From Fragilaria radians (taxonomy: Eukaryota > Bacillariophyta > Fragilariophyceae > Fragilariales > Fragilariaceae), in assembly GCA_900642245.1 (NCBI GenBank), contig CAAAJI010000005.1, positions 695,258-759,257 of the forward strand: a stretch of 64,000 bases of DNA, in the 5' to 3' direction. Positions 33,063 through 43,143 of the stretch are shown here, one piece after another. Both the position numbers and the translations under genes were made by a program. Under the pieces are notes generated by a model. It did no database searches. It saw nothing but the letters and a program-made list of their open reading frames with translations, and was not told where the DNA came from. Position 1 is the first letter of the stretch. Every line of letters begins with the position of its first letter.

Positions 33063-36000
33063 CTAATTCCTTCGCCTCCTCAATAGCTCAGGTCCGAGCA
33101 TCATCATTATCGCTGGAACTCGTCTGTCACCATCCATTCCGACAACAGATTCACGCTGTTGATAGGCATCACAGCAAGCCATTGTAGTCATCCAGGCACT
33201 CGCTTCGCCTTCGTCAATACTGCCATCTAACTTTACAAGGCTTGACACATATTCTTCGGGACGCATTCTCTTAGAATGATGAGGTGACGACAGCAACTCT
33301 GGAGCAAAGCTGAAAAGAAAGTGAAAAGCAGTTGAGGGACGTACGTCTTTAACCCAGGCTTCCCGCAGCATCGCTTTGGTTATCGCATTAGCGCCAAGGC
33401 TCTTATCTTCAAGCCCAGTCCAGTAAAACATTTGACGGACCGCTCGTAACTCTGCATAAGGCTTGCCCATATCGATCTGACCAAGCGTTAATGATGCTCC
33501 ACCCTTCATGACGAGCTGCTCCAGAGCGAGTTCAAATTCAGCTAGATCTTGTGTGATATGTAAACGAGCTTTCTCACCCAAAGGACGAATCAAGGATGAA
33601 TTGGAAACGAAAGTATACATTGAAAAACTGGCAACAGAAGCGGCAATGATTGCGGCGTACTCGGGTGGAAGCTTGGAAATGTGATTCTCAGCAATACTTT
33701 CATAAAGGCTATTCAAGTATTTCTGAACAAAGGAAGGCCCTTCGTCTTCATCGATGGAGCTATCAAGGTAAGTTCCATGATGCATTTTTGCAATTGCGTT
33801 TGCGACTCGGCGATTCAGAGCATTTGAGAGAGGGGCCAGTATGAGCTTTTTCACCAACTTTTCAATCTGTTGTAAACCTGGCATAAGTGCTTGCTGACAT
33901 AAATTCGCAGCTTCTTCGTGCTGCGATGACGTTGCAGGTCTATAAGGAACAATGAAAGTGTTTTGAGGAGCATTTTTCAAGGATGATACCAATGTACTCA
34001 ACACGTTGGCGACTTTGAGATCATGTACAAGGCTCTCAGTTTGAGTTCCTGCTTCTGTTAGACATCCATCCTCACCAGATTCAATAATTGCAGTTTTTGC
34101 ACGAGCACAAAATCGTTCCACCATGTCCACTACAACTTCAGCTATCATCTGCGTCATGCTAAGGTCTCCACCTCCTTCTCGCGGATCTGCCAGTGACAAT
34201 TCAGTGCGAATGCTACTATCTAATTTTTGCATGTCATATCGCGATGGAAGCGTCGGAAGGACTTGCATAGCCACACCATCGTCATCGACAGATAATCCTT
34301 CAGGAAACATGTACTGGATTGGGGCGCAAAGTCTCTGACGACATGATTCCAAGAAAGCAGTTTGAAGAGACTGCAGACCCAAAGATTCCATGGATTTCCA
34401 CTCAGAGGAGGCAAAAATCGACGTCAAACTTGTTGTAGTACCAGATGAACTGGACATGAACATTTGGTCATGGCTATCATCGACAACTGCGTCTGATCTG
34501 GTCCATGTATCAGCGCTGGCAGCTCCCAATGCAGATGAGTCTTCAGCTTGGATAAGATTATCTGTTGTGTAGATTGCGTTATCAAGGCAGCTCGAACCCC
34601 CTAATATTCCGCATGATGAGGTTAAAGTATCATCCATGGACGCAGAGGCAGTGGTGCTGCTTTGCATATGATCATAAAGACGACCCAGCATGCCTAACAC
34701 AGAAGAGCGAACGGCGGGATATAGAGCAGCCACGTCGCTTGCCAGTTTTCCGTTCTTCAATAACTCTTGAAGTCGCTGTCCAAAATCTCTGCATAACTTG
34801 TCCCAAAAGATAGTAAAGACTGAAAATTCTTTTTTGTTCGAGGATCCTGCTGCAAAATCCCTTGGAACCTCCGCTTGTGCAACTACTGCAAGAAAGACTT
34901 GTCGTGAAACTGGATCAGATTTACGAGATAAAACCCTCTGCAAATTCCAAACCGAAAGTGCTGCTTGTGCCAAACCTCCAGCCCAAGCAACGCTTGCATC
35001 ACGACGACGCTCACGCAGGGCCTTCGCTAAGTTCCTTTGAAAATTAGATTCAGTCTTACTCGATGATTTAGCAGATGCTGTTGCCTCCTCAATAAGGCTG
35101 GTGATGCGGCTGGGGCTCCAAAACTCGTTCGATGCTTCAGTCGCTACATCCAGTGCGTATTGAAGTGCAGACCAGGTTGCTATCGGTAGTTCTCCAAGGT
35201 GATAGTAAACTTGAAGAGTGGCACCCAGTTGCACAATCCCTGAACCTTTTTGATGTTGCTCAAGAAGTGCTTTTGCGGCTTGACGAACCTTCCGACAAGT
35301 GTCTTGTGCCCCAGGCTTCATTTTTTGTACGACGAGCGGCTCTTCTTCTAAGTTCAACTTCTCGAGTAAATCTTCAACGATGGAAACCGATGCTGCTGCA
35401 CGAGTGAGATCACGTAGGTCCTCCAAATCGTATCCTTGTAATTTTGAAGCCTCGAATTGAAGGCGTAGTATCATTTTCAGAGTGCTGGAAAGACTCAAAA
35501 CTCTACCTAGGCGTGATGTGGCAACTTCCATTTTTGCTAGACCTCGAGATAGAGATGACTCAACACGTTTCGCAATGCCTTCCAACATTTCGGTTTGACG
35601 ATGTAAGCGATGACAACGATCGCGAGTAGCGACTAATGTGGTGGTGGTAGTGTTTGATGATGTTCCAGAGGTGCCTTTGCTCTCCCCTTCATCTTCGAGA
35701 TCTTCCTCATCACCATAATTAAGTTGTCTTTCCAAAAGGTGCTTTTGATCTTGGATGGAGTACCCGTGTAAGCGTAAAAGTGGTCCAGCCACAGCATTAG
35801 GAGACGTTCGAGATACTCTTTCAGCCAAACTCTGAACCAAAATCAATTTACGCTCCACTTCACTCAAGGCGTCAACAGCACGTTGTTGCACATTTCCAGT
35901 ACCCGATGCTACTGATGCAGATGCATCAGACGCCTGAAGCAAAGATGCCGCATATGAAAATGCTGCTTCCGATGAATCTTTGGTTACATGCAGTTCATGT

Positions 36001-36113
36001 TGAGTCAAGAGAAAATCATCTCTTAATAACAATTGGAGTGACTGTGTGGCGCTCGTCATCACTGCGGGAGATCCTGCAAGCGTTGACCCTGGCTCAAGGT
36101 TACGAATCGACAT
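33063..36113 (-). CDS. COG5: Conserved oligomeric Golgi complex subunit 5
   Basis: Single exon, 1016 residues, ATG at 36113. COG5 is part of lobe B of the COG tether, which returns Golgi enzymes by retrograde vesicles. The identifying block is near residues 200-250: LGRVLSLSSTLKMILRLQFE, then DLEDLRDLTRAAASVSIVEDLL, closely following animal and plant COG5. N-terminal heptads and the DDFLLTQHELHV start also fit. The C-terminal half retains the helical rods with TFIVPYRPATSS. It is longer than the about 840-residue animal protein because of an acidic/Thr-rich insert near 135-165 and a Ser/Thr-rich insert near 500-560. Regulation is not evident. Confidence 0.9.
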   Translation of the reverse strand: MSIRNLEPGSTLAGSPAVMTSATQSLQLLLRDDFLLTQHELHVTKDSSEAAFSYAASLLQASDASASVASGTGNVQQRAVDALSEVERKLILVQSLAERVSRTSPNAVAGPLLRLHGYSIQDQKHLLERQLNYGDEEDLEDEGESKGTSGTSSNTTTTTLVATRDRCHRLHRQTEMLEGIAKRVESSLSRGLAKMEVATSRLGRVLSLSSTLKMILRLQFEASKLQGYDLEDLRDLTRAAASVSIVEDLLEKLNLEEEPLVVQKMKPGAQDTCRKVRQAAKALLEQHQKGSGIVQLGATLQVYYHLGELPIATWSALQYALDVATEASNEFWSPSRITSLIEEATASAKSSSKTESNFQRNLAKALRERRRDASVAWAGGLAQAALSVWNLQRVLSRKSDPVSRQVFLAVVAQAEVPRDFAAGSSNKKEFSVFTIFWDKLCRDFGQRLQELLKNGKLASDVAALYPAVRSSVLGMLGRLYDHMQSSTTASASMDDTLTSSCGILGGSSCLDNAIYTTDNLIQAEDSSALGAASADTWTRSDAVVDDSHDQMFMSSSSGTTTSLTSIFASSEWKSMESLGLQSLQTAFLESCRQRLCAPIQYMFPEGLSVDDDGVAMQVLPTLPSRYDMQKLDSSIRTELSLADPREGGGDLSMTQMIAEVVVDMVERFCARAKTAIIESGEDGCLTEAGTQTESLVHDLKVANVLSTLVSSLKNAPQNTFIVPYRPATSSQHEEAANLCQQALMPGLQQIEKLVKKLILAPLSNALNRRVANAIAKMHHGTYLDSSIDEDEGPSFVQKYLNSLYESIAENHISKLPPEYAAIIAASVASFSMYTFVSNSSLIRPLGEKARLHITQDLAEFELALEQLVMKGGASLTLGQIDMGKPYAELRAVRQMFYWTGLEDKSLGANAITKAMLREAWVKDVRPSTAFHFLFSFAPELLSSPHHSKRMRPEEYVSSLVKLDGSIDEGEASAWMTTMACCDAYQQRESVVGMDGDRRVPAIMMMLGPELLRRRRN

Positions 36114-38245
36114 TGATCAATAGCAAAGATAAGTAATGACCTTCGTAAGAAATTGGATATTTTGCTGGTATTGATTCTCTTCGTTTCCTAAACAACAATG
36201 AAAAGAAAATAAACTCGATCCCTAGATGTTGTATTTTTGGAACGGAGGTGCTAGTCCTTCCACAAGATACTCAAATACTACTCTATATTCTTCAAGTGTA
36301 AGTCAGCATCTGGAACGTATTAGCTTTTGATCCTTTTATTCTTGTGTCCTGTAAATACTATAATTAGGATTTCTTAACATTATTCTGCATTCTTAATTCC
36401 CTTAATGCCCTCCATTTGAGAATGTAGTTTAAGTGACTAGATGCCCCCTTCTATAAAACATGATGCTACAATGTGAGAACCTGAATTGAGCGTTGTCTGG
36501 ATCAATAACGATGCCAGTCTTGCCCTCCTTATCTGCTGCTGTACTTCCTTGTAACTAGCGATCTCTTTATGGCGGAGACTTCCCTTATTTCCTGAATTTT
36601 TTTTGTGGAATTTCTCTGTTGAATCTTATAGTCCGGACTTACTCATTCGTGAATAATATTTAAAATGAGTATCTAATCATGATTAGTTGCTTACAATCCA
36701 ATGTGGAATGTTCTATGTATTTTGCATTCAGATTAGAGCCAGCTCCTCAAACAAGCTATAAACCAGTGAGGCAGTTCCACCTTTCTACGGTAGAATAATG
36801 GTAATACGAAATGGCGCTGGACTCAAGGAAGATATTAGGTATGAAGCCAAAATTGAGTTACGACTTCGATTGTGACATTTATTTGAGGGTAAGAATACGT
36901 CAATTCGCAACCAAGAATGTTTTCCGTGGAAGTTTGAAGAATCGAGATACTGCTTGTACGTTTGTCGACTTCAATTTTGCAAGTTAACGTCATAGCTTCA
37001 ATCCCCCATAAACACTGGAAAGGGGTAACATTTTCTTTGCCTAATGAGGTTTGATAAAGTCCAGGTAGACAAGGTTTTTAATTGATCTACTGCAATTTTT
37101 CATATATATAATAACATTCAAGAAGTCAACAGAGGCATACATACGCAGATCTTTTGCCTTTATACTTCTTTTACTTTGACTCTTTTGTAACAAACTGTTT
37201 TGTGCTTTGTTTGGCTAATTGAGTTTAAATGTGTTTTCTAATCTACAATTATTCTACTTTTATCACATTCCCAATAAATAGAACAATTAAATTTAGTTGT
37301 AAGGTAAAGTTCAGCTTAATTCTGACCAAGAAATGCTGAAATCATTCATTAATACAGTTCCTCTTAAAAAATTTAATTATTTTTGCAATTTATTAGGTGT
37401 ATTTCCTCATGATAGTATTTGATTAAATTGATGCAAATGGTTCTATCAATTGGTCTGAATTACTCGACTCTATTCAGATGAAGTATATCTTCAATGAATA
37501 AGAAGAGATAAAACGTACGATTAAACGAGAAAATATTTTATTGAAGGAAATAAAGGAAACGAATTTCAAGTTGACAGTACTGGGCAATTGTAAAAATTTG
37601 ACGTTTTCGACAATATTAAGGAATGAAAACTTGTGCTAAAGATTCTATTTGGATCCGTTGCTGTTTGAGGATGCTTACAAACATTGCATGGAAGAACACA
37701 ACAATAGGAAATAAAACCTAAATGTGCCGTGTTTTGCCCAATGTTTGCCATTGACGACATACAATAAATTGTAGAACAAATTTCAATATTAAAACTCCTT
37801 GGTCTAAGGACAAAGTCAATCAACATTAGTTACGGATTACTTGAGGTAGAATAAAATGTATTACAAAATGCTTACTCAGATTGGAACTTCAACGGTTCTG
37901 CTATTTCGAGGTTTGATGCCTTTTTTCCAATTAGGACCAATATTTTTTCCTAAAGATATGACATGGAATGAAATCCACAATCTCTTTTTAGTGGAAAACA
38001 AAAATTTTATACTTTTCTCAGCAATGAATTACATAGTCAAATCAGGTGACTCTTTCTTTAGAAGCATCCTTGCACCTCAAAATGAAATCTATTTCTTTTT
38101 TTACAAGTTAAAGGCTGCTCCGCGTTTTGCTGTTTATTGACAAAGTATACTAAGCACACTGCAAAACCTTTTCAAAAAGATCCGACATATCGAAAAAGTC
38201 ACAATAGTCGTATGCGATGGAACTGTTAGGGCGCTGCGCAATTGA
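36114..38245. other. Intergenic, no gene seen
   Basis: About 2.1 kb of AT-rich DNA upstream of COG5. Open frames at 37566-37826 (-) and 37856-38140 (+) lack domains and a supporting context. Confidence 0.5.
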
Positions 38246-39283
38246 TTAAGGTATTAAGTAAATCACCTTATTTTTCCCCTGGAATGGAAGCGTGGATATT
38301 CTCAATCGATCATCCTTAGACAATAAGTACATAAGGAAGTCATCAAAAGTTTGAACTGAACGACCATCTGGTAATGTTCGGCATGGAAATAAACTTGGGA
38401 AGACACAGCATGGGATGATAGCTACCTTTTTCTTCATCAATAAGGCCATATCAAGAATATCCTCCGTACATTCATCTGGATGTAATCCGATCAAACAAGT
38501 GTATTCCTCGACCATTTTAGACATTTCAGGGCTCTTAGTGAAAGGCAGGTGTAGATACTCTGGATTGTTAGCGTTTACGCGTTTTTTTGTTTTACGAATC
38601 ATGGGGTCCATAACAGTGCAAGTCAATCCAAATTTTGCCAACGCGATCGAGAGCTGACCCTTTCCTCCAGCAACATCTAGAATTTTCTCGTGTGCCTCAG
38701 TGATGCAGAACAAATTTTCCATTAACCAATTGGCAAATACTTTTGCCCTGTGACCTTTAGCTGATGAAGTGTCACACAAGGTGTGTGCTCCCGAAACGTC
38801 TTGCACATTTTCATCAAGCTTTTCTTGGAGTTTCCCAGATTCTTTTTGATAAAAATAGGATTCAGCACGTGACTGCAAATAAATCGAATACGAGATTCCT
38901 TCACCTTCCTTAGCTAAGCGAAGTGCTTTTGCTTTGGGGTGTTCCTCCAACATAGACCAAGCGACAACTTGCCAAAGATTTTCCGGATCTGGCTTTTTAA
39001 GTACCTTGACGGAGATGTGAGCTCCGTGGGGTAAATCAGATGGCTTGATGGGGAAGTTATCGCCGTCGAAATTGCTCCGTCGAAATATTAGCTTCCAATC
39101 TTCGGGGTTGGATTCCTCATTAATCAATTGACAAAAAGTACTGGATTTGTCATCAATCGGCAAGTAAGCATTGTCAGATTGAAGATTAGGACGTAAATCG
39201 AGGAATGATAGATTTTTACCAAGGCATCGACGTCGGACAATCCAGCCTATGAGCTCGAGAGTTTCATCTTGATTTATCGTCAT
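38246..39283 (-). CDS. OB-fold plus Rossmann methyltransferase protein
   Basis: 345 residues, single exon, ATG at 39283. Residues about 8-115 read as an OB-fold nucleic-acid-binding domain like those of class II aminoacyl-tRNA synthetases (LIGWIVRRRCLGKNLSFLDL). After a linker there is a class I SAM-dependent methyltransferase: motif I ILDVAGGKGQ at 201-210, the VMDP acidic loop near 224, GLHPDECTEDILDMAL near 264-280, then IPCCVFPSLFPCR with conserved Pro-Cys-Cys. The latter pair (HPD.CT, PCC) is seen in the PF13679 methyltransferase family. The OB-fold suggests a tRNA or other RNA substrate, but this is inference and I do not recognise a characterised orthologue. Confidence 0.75.
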   Translation of the reverse strand: MTINQDETLELIGWIVRRRCLGKNLSFLDLRPNLQSDNAYLPIDDKSSTFCQLINEESNPEDWKLIFRRSNFDGDNFPIKPSDLPHGAHISVKVLKKPDPENLWQVVAWSMLEEHPKAKALRLAKEGEGISYSIYLQSRAESYFYQKESGKLQEKLDENVQDVSGAHTLCDTSSAKGHRAKVFANWLMENLFCITEAHEKILDVAGGKGQLSIALAKFGLTCTVMDPMIRKTKKRVNANNPEYLHLPFTKSPEMSKMVEEYTCLIGLHPDECTEDILDMALLMKKKVAIIPCCVFPSLFPCRTLPDGRSVQTFDDFLMYLLSKDDRLRISTLPFQGKNKVIYLIP

Positions 39284-39890
39284 TAAATTGTGTTTGTAAT
39301 TCTGTACCTAAATTTTCTGTGGCAACCAACTAGAGGTTAAGGGATTAGGGATTTTAAGCCTAGAGTATTTACTCAGTTATGGTCTTTGTTGAACAAAGTG
39401 GTTTATCATATGTGTACTTTGTATATCCTTGTAACTTTGAAATGAAGATCATGCAATAATCAAATTGTACCCAACATGTTGCACTTCTGAGTGGTGGTGG
39501 CAACATTGATTTTCATTCAAGATACCTGCCATCAAAATGATTGGCAATAATCTACTTTCATCTTTATGCTCAAAGGAGACTCCTTTGGGATTGTGCGTAA
39601 GAGAAAAACTATATTTGAATTTTTACATACTTGAAATAAAGGTGAAATGTGAAAAATTGAGGATAATCTCCCATCTCTTAAATTACTTATTCTTACGTGG
39701 ACAACCAAACACATTTTCTTGATTTTAGGGAAAAGTCTACTATAATCTTTGTTTCCATCTCTTGTGTACCAACACTGGAGAGGGACTTCTTTTGGCAGTT
39801 TCACGGACACTAAATCACTCATTGTACCTTTCCTTTTCTGTATCCCCCTTGTCTATACTGCGCTTTCTATGTGTGATTCACCTGCTTTCT
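39284..39890. other. Spacer between the methyltransferase and SNRNP40 genes
   Basis: About 600 bases. It should hold the SNRNP40 3' UTR and the methyltransferase promoter. An open frame at 39532-39822 (-) has no recognisable content. Confidence 0.45.
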
Positions 39891-40995
39891 TCATCCTAAT
39901 TCTCCTACATATATAGTCTTATCACTACTTCCTGAGGCAATCTGTTGCGATAACAGAGGATGAAAGATAGTGGTGTGTACCGTACCAGAATGACCAGGAA
40001 GGAGATACAATTCTTCTGTAGTATATACATCCCAAATATGCACGCAATTGTCTGCTGATCCTGCTGTTACCATTGTGCCATCTCCACTCCAGGAGCATTT
40101 CAAAAGAGCTTTCTCAGCATTGTGTGTTGCCCCCAGGAATGTTTTGTCGTGTCTTGATGTAGTCGATGAGGATGTGGTAATATCCTTGGGTTGTACAAAA
40201 TGCCGAACATCCCAACTTTTGACAGTTTGATCCATGCTATTACTAAGGAGATGTGACTTGGTTTTTGGTTGAATAGAGAGATAGGTGATTGTATCGGAAT
40301 GAGCCTTGATGGTGTACACGTTTTTCCTGGCATGCCGAACATCCCAACAGTATATCTTGTTATCAATCCCCCCCGAAAAAATTTGATGGTCTGTCCCAAT
40401 AGCAACACCCAGTGACAGCAAAGTCGTGTGGAAGGGATGCTGTCAAACCACCCCGACTGACTCGAACATCCCACATTTTGACAGTGGCATCATCACTAGC
40501 GCTGCAGAAAACATTGGGAGGAAACGAATCAGTCATCGAAACAGCAGCGTCAGCAGTATCATCCTCTTTCGCATTGGTAGCAGGAAGTACCACGACATCC
40601 AAACTGTTGACAATTCCTGTGTGTCCTGTACACTTTTTGATGCGTGTGCCAGTGGTGACATCCCAAACTCCCAAGGTTTTGTCTGCGCTAGCTGTAAGTA
40701 GTAAATCACTGCTCGAAAACTTGAGGTCTAGGATGGCATTTTTATGACCATCCAAAATATTGAAGTTTTCGCAAAGACCACTAGCAATATTCCATAGCAA
40801 TATCGTTTTGTCAAAGCTACCACTTGCAAGGGTGGTGCCTGTGGGATCGTAGGAAAGTGTGTAAACTGACCCGGTGTGTCCAGAAAGACGCATCGTTGGT
40901 GCTGCAAGTCCTGTTGACATAGATTCATGATCACCGAAAGGAAAAGAAGACGATGAAGTCCTTGGAATCATGGAGCTCGTGTTGGATGGATTCAT
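39891..40995 (-). CDS. SNRNP40: U5 snRNP 40-kDa WD40 protein, frame interrupted by one base
   Basis: Seven WD40 repeats of the U5 snRNP protein (WDR57/Prp8-binding), which sits with Prp8 and Brr2 in the spliceosome. The match to animal SNRNP40 is high from LSGHTGSVYTLSYDPTGTTLASGSFDKTILLWN to the end (PGHSGTVH...SSDKTIYVGEL). The reading frame shifts between DFAVTG and VAIGTDHQIFSGGIDN. Both frames are homologous on their own side, and dropping one C of 40408-40410 restores a continuous protein. No usable intron explains it. An extra base in the assembly is the simplest reading; a real frameshift in an essential single-copy gene is less likely. The start is taken at the ATG at 40995; the open frame extends upstream only to a TTG. 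The 5' end is divergent from the GT61 gene, 203 bases away. Confidence 0.85.
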
Positions 40996-41198
40996 TTTGA
41001 GATTGGTGAAATTGTAGTGGGCCAATTTGTTGGTGAATCCATCCTTACAAGGAAGTGTACTACGGCGTAATAGGAATTACTAAATACTTTACTCACATAA
41101 TTGAAGGAAGTCGTAGTAGTACTTGTAAGAATGAGAAAAATAAATACTCCACTAGGATAAAACATTAATCCAGAACTGTGACTGCTATTTCACTCTCC

Positions 41199-42833
41199 AT
41201 GGTGTCTTCTGTCATTGCCCATTCACAAATCTGTGAAAAGCTTCGAAGAAAATATCCTAGAACTTACAAACTCTCATCTGTCGGGATTATAGCTGCGGTC
41301 GTCATTCCTATCTGGTTTTTCTATATTTGCTTGATACTCTTCTCGAATTTCCAACCTCCAGAACATTTTAATTCAAAAGCATGGACTTATGGACCATCAG
41401 CTATTGCGAGTGATCCTTCACATAAGTATAATCAATCATCGCATAATGTGTCTTCAAGGATCGTGAAAAGAGAAGAATCGGAGGACGACGCTTCCAGGGA
41501 AAAAGTCAACACTGATTTATTCTCTAAACTCCCTCCATCCGACGGCATGTTCAACGATCTTCCTCTTTACTACAAAACTAAACCAATTTATTCGACTTAC
41601 TCTTGTGTCGGAGAAAACTTTCGGAATGATGCTTGGCTCTTCCGCTCATGTCACTTTCGGAATCTTTGCTTTGATGTATCCAATCGTTCTTTTGTCTTGT
41701 TCCAATCCAAGCAAGATCAAATACTCAATAATTTACAGCAAATCAACAAAAGCATAACGCATCTTTCGTCCATCGGAACCCTTTCTGTATCCCTTGGAGG
41801 AATTAATCCAAAATGGAGAAGAGGAACTAGATCTCAACTGGAATGGTTCCCTCGATTACAATTCACATCGCCACCAGATGGCTATTACGAGCTCCCCCCC
41901 AACACAGTTTGGGTGCCATTTCACTCCTTTGCAGGGTACAATGTTGGACATTTAATTTGGGATGATTTCTTCCCCATATACAAGCTTCTACAAATGTTTG
42001 ACCTATTGGACCATCAAAACCATATTCTCACTAAATTGGAGCTTAAACTCTGGGGAGCATGTGATTGGAATCCTAAGCGTAAAGACAGTTGTGTACAAAC
42101 TTTGAACAAATTTCAATCTGCAATGGGAGTAGACCGAATATCGTCTGTCAATTCTACAGATCATGATTTTCAAATGTTTGGATTAAAAAAGTCAAGGTAC
42201 ATCTGTTCTCCACATGGAGCTGCAGGAATTGGGATGCTGACAGATCACGGGCTGAAGATGCACGGATGGGATGAGGAAGACTGGCAATCCACTTACAATG
42301 CAGGAAGAGGTCATATCTTCTATAATTTTCGAAATTTCATGTTGCAAAATTTGAAAATTCCTGTCAACACCGTTTTCACGCCACCATACCAAATTTATTT
42401 TTCACGATTTTCGTCCAGTACACAAGGTAGAGTTAAGGGATTCCAAAAGCAAGAGCACGCCTTAAAACGAGCATTGAATAACAGGCACAATGTTACTTTG
42501 GCAGGAGAAAGACTGAGTAGGCTTTCACTTCATGAGCAAGCAGAGATTGCAAGCAAGACTGCTATTTTCATCACAGTTGTAGGGGGCGGCTCCATGACAG
42601 CTACATTCCTTCCTCGGGGTGCGTCTCTTATCCTTTTTTATGAAGCAAAAGGTGGTCGAAAAAGGGATAGAGATACCGGATTACCAGCTCGACTTGACTG
42701 GGATCTCTTAAACCATGCTTCACATTTGAGGGTGCATTGGTTCCCTATTGAATCCTCTGATGATCCAGATCAAATCGACTTACTCACAAAGCTAGTCATA
42801 CATGAACTGGATATTATAAAGCATTTGTCATGA
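41199..42833 (+). CDS. GT61-like (DUF563) glycosyltransferase, type II membrane protein
   Basis: 544 residues from the first ATG at 41199; a GTG is seven codons upstream. A short basic cytosolic tail precedes one transmembrane helix (about 26-48), the standard Golgi type II layout. The lumenal part has family 61 landmarks: WVPFHSFAGYNVGHLIWDDF with its His and Asp residues, a YICSPHGAAGIG segment, and near the C-terminus LSLHEQAEIASKTAIFITVV-GGGSMTATFLPRGASLILFYE, which corresponds to the GAGL.N..F...G....E block of GT61 enzymes. Known GT61 members add xylose or GlcNAc (O-GlcNAc transferase EOGT, plant XylT). The substrate here is unknown. COG5 in the same window would be needed for Golgi retention, but no link is implied. 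Confidence 0.82.
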   Translation: MVSSVIAHSQICEKLRRKYPRTYKLSSVGIIAAVVIPIWFFYICLILFSNFQPPEHFNSKAWTYGPSAIASDPSHKYNQSSHNVSSRIVKREESEDDASREKVNTDLFSKLPPSDGMFNDLPLYYKTKPIYSTYSCVGENFRNDAWLFRSCHFRNLCFDVSNRSFVLFQSKQDQILNNLQQINKSITHLSSIGTLSVSLGGINPKWRRGTRSQLEWFPRLQFTSPPDGYYELPPNTVWVPFHSFAGYNVGHLIWDDFFPIYKLLQMFDLLDHQNHILTKLELKLWGACDWNPKRKDSCVQTLNKFQSAMGVDRISSVNSTDHDFQMFGLKKSRYICSPHGAAGIGMLTDHGLKMHGWDEEDWQSTYNAGRGHIFYNFRNFMLQNLKIPVNTVFTPPYQIYFSRFSSSTQGRVKGFQKQEHALKRALNNRHNVTLAGERLSRLSLHEQAEIASKTAIFITVVGGGSMTATFLPRGASLILFYEAKGGRKRDRDTGLPARLDWDLLNHASHLRVHWFPIESSDDPDQIDLLTKLVIHELDIIKHLS

Positions 42834-43143
42834 AGAAATATTGTACATTTAAATTGTTGCTAACGGAAAGTAGAGCAAACGAAACCAGTCCTCGAATAGA
42901 GGACCCTCTCAAATATTTATCTTTTTACAGAATTCAAGTAGGCGCATATGTGCATTATGACACATGCCAGGTGATTAAGGAATCATAGTATCATACTCAA
43001 CGCAATCTCGATTCGGACGAAAAATTAGATGGCCCAATTCTCCCTTGGCTTGAGATTTCATTTCATTCACATGTTCAATGGTTGGCATCATTAATTTCTC
43101 AGCGGGACACAAGGTATATGTAATCGACTTACAACTTTGAATA
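42834..43143. other. Convergent spacer
   Basis: 310 bases between the GT61-like gene and the minus-strand membrane protein. A minus-strand open frame (42975-43292) crosses into the gene below but overlaps its 3' coding end in another frame. I treat it as a shadow. Confidence 0.45.

Noticed and set aside
37566..38140. Two opposite short ORFs upstream of COG5
   Set aside because: AT-driven composition, no domains and no splice partners that extend them.
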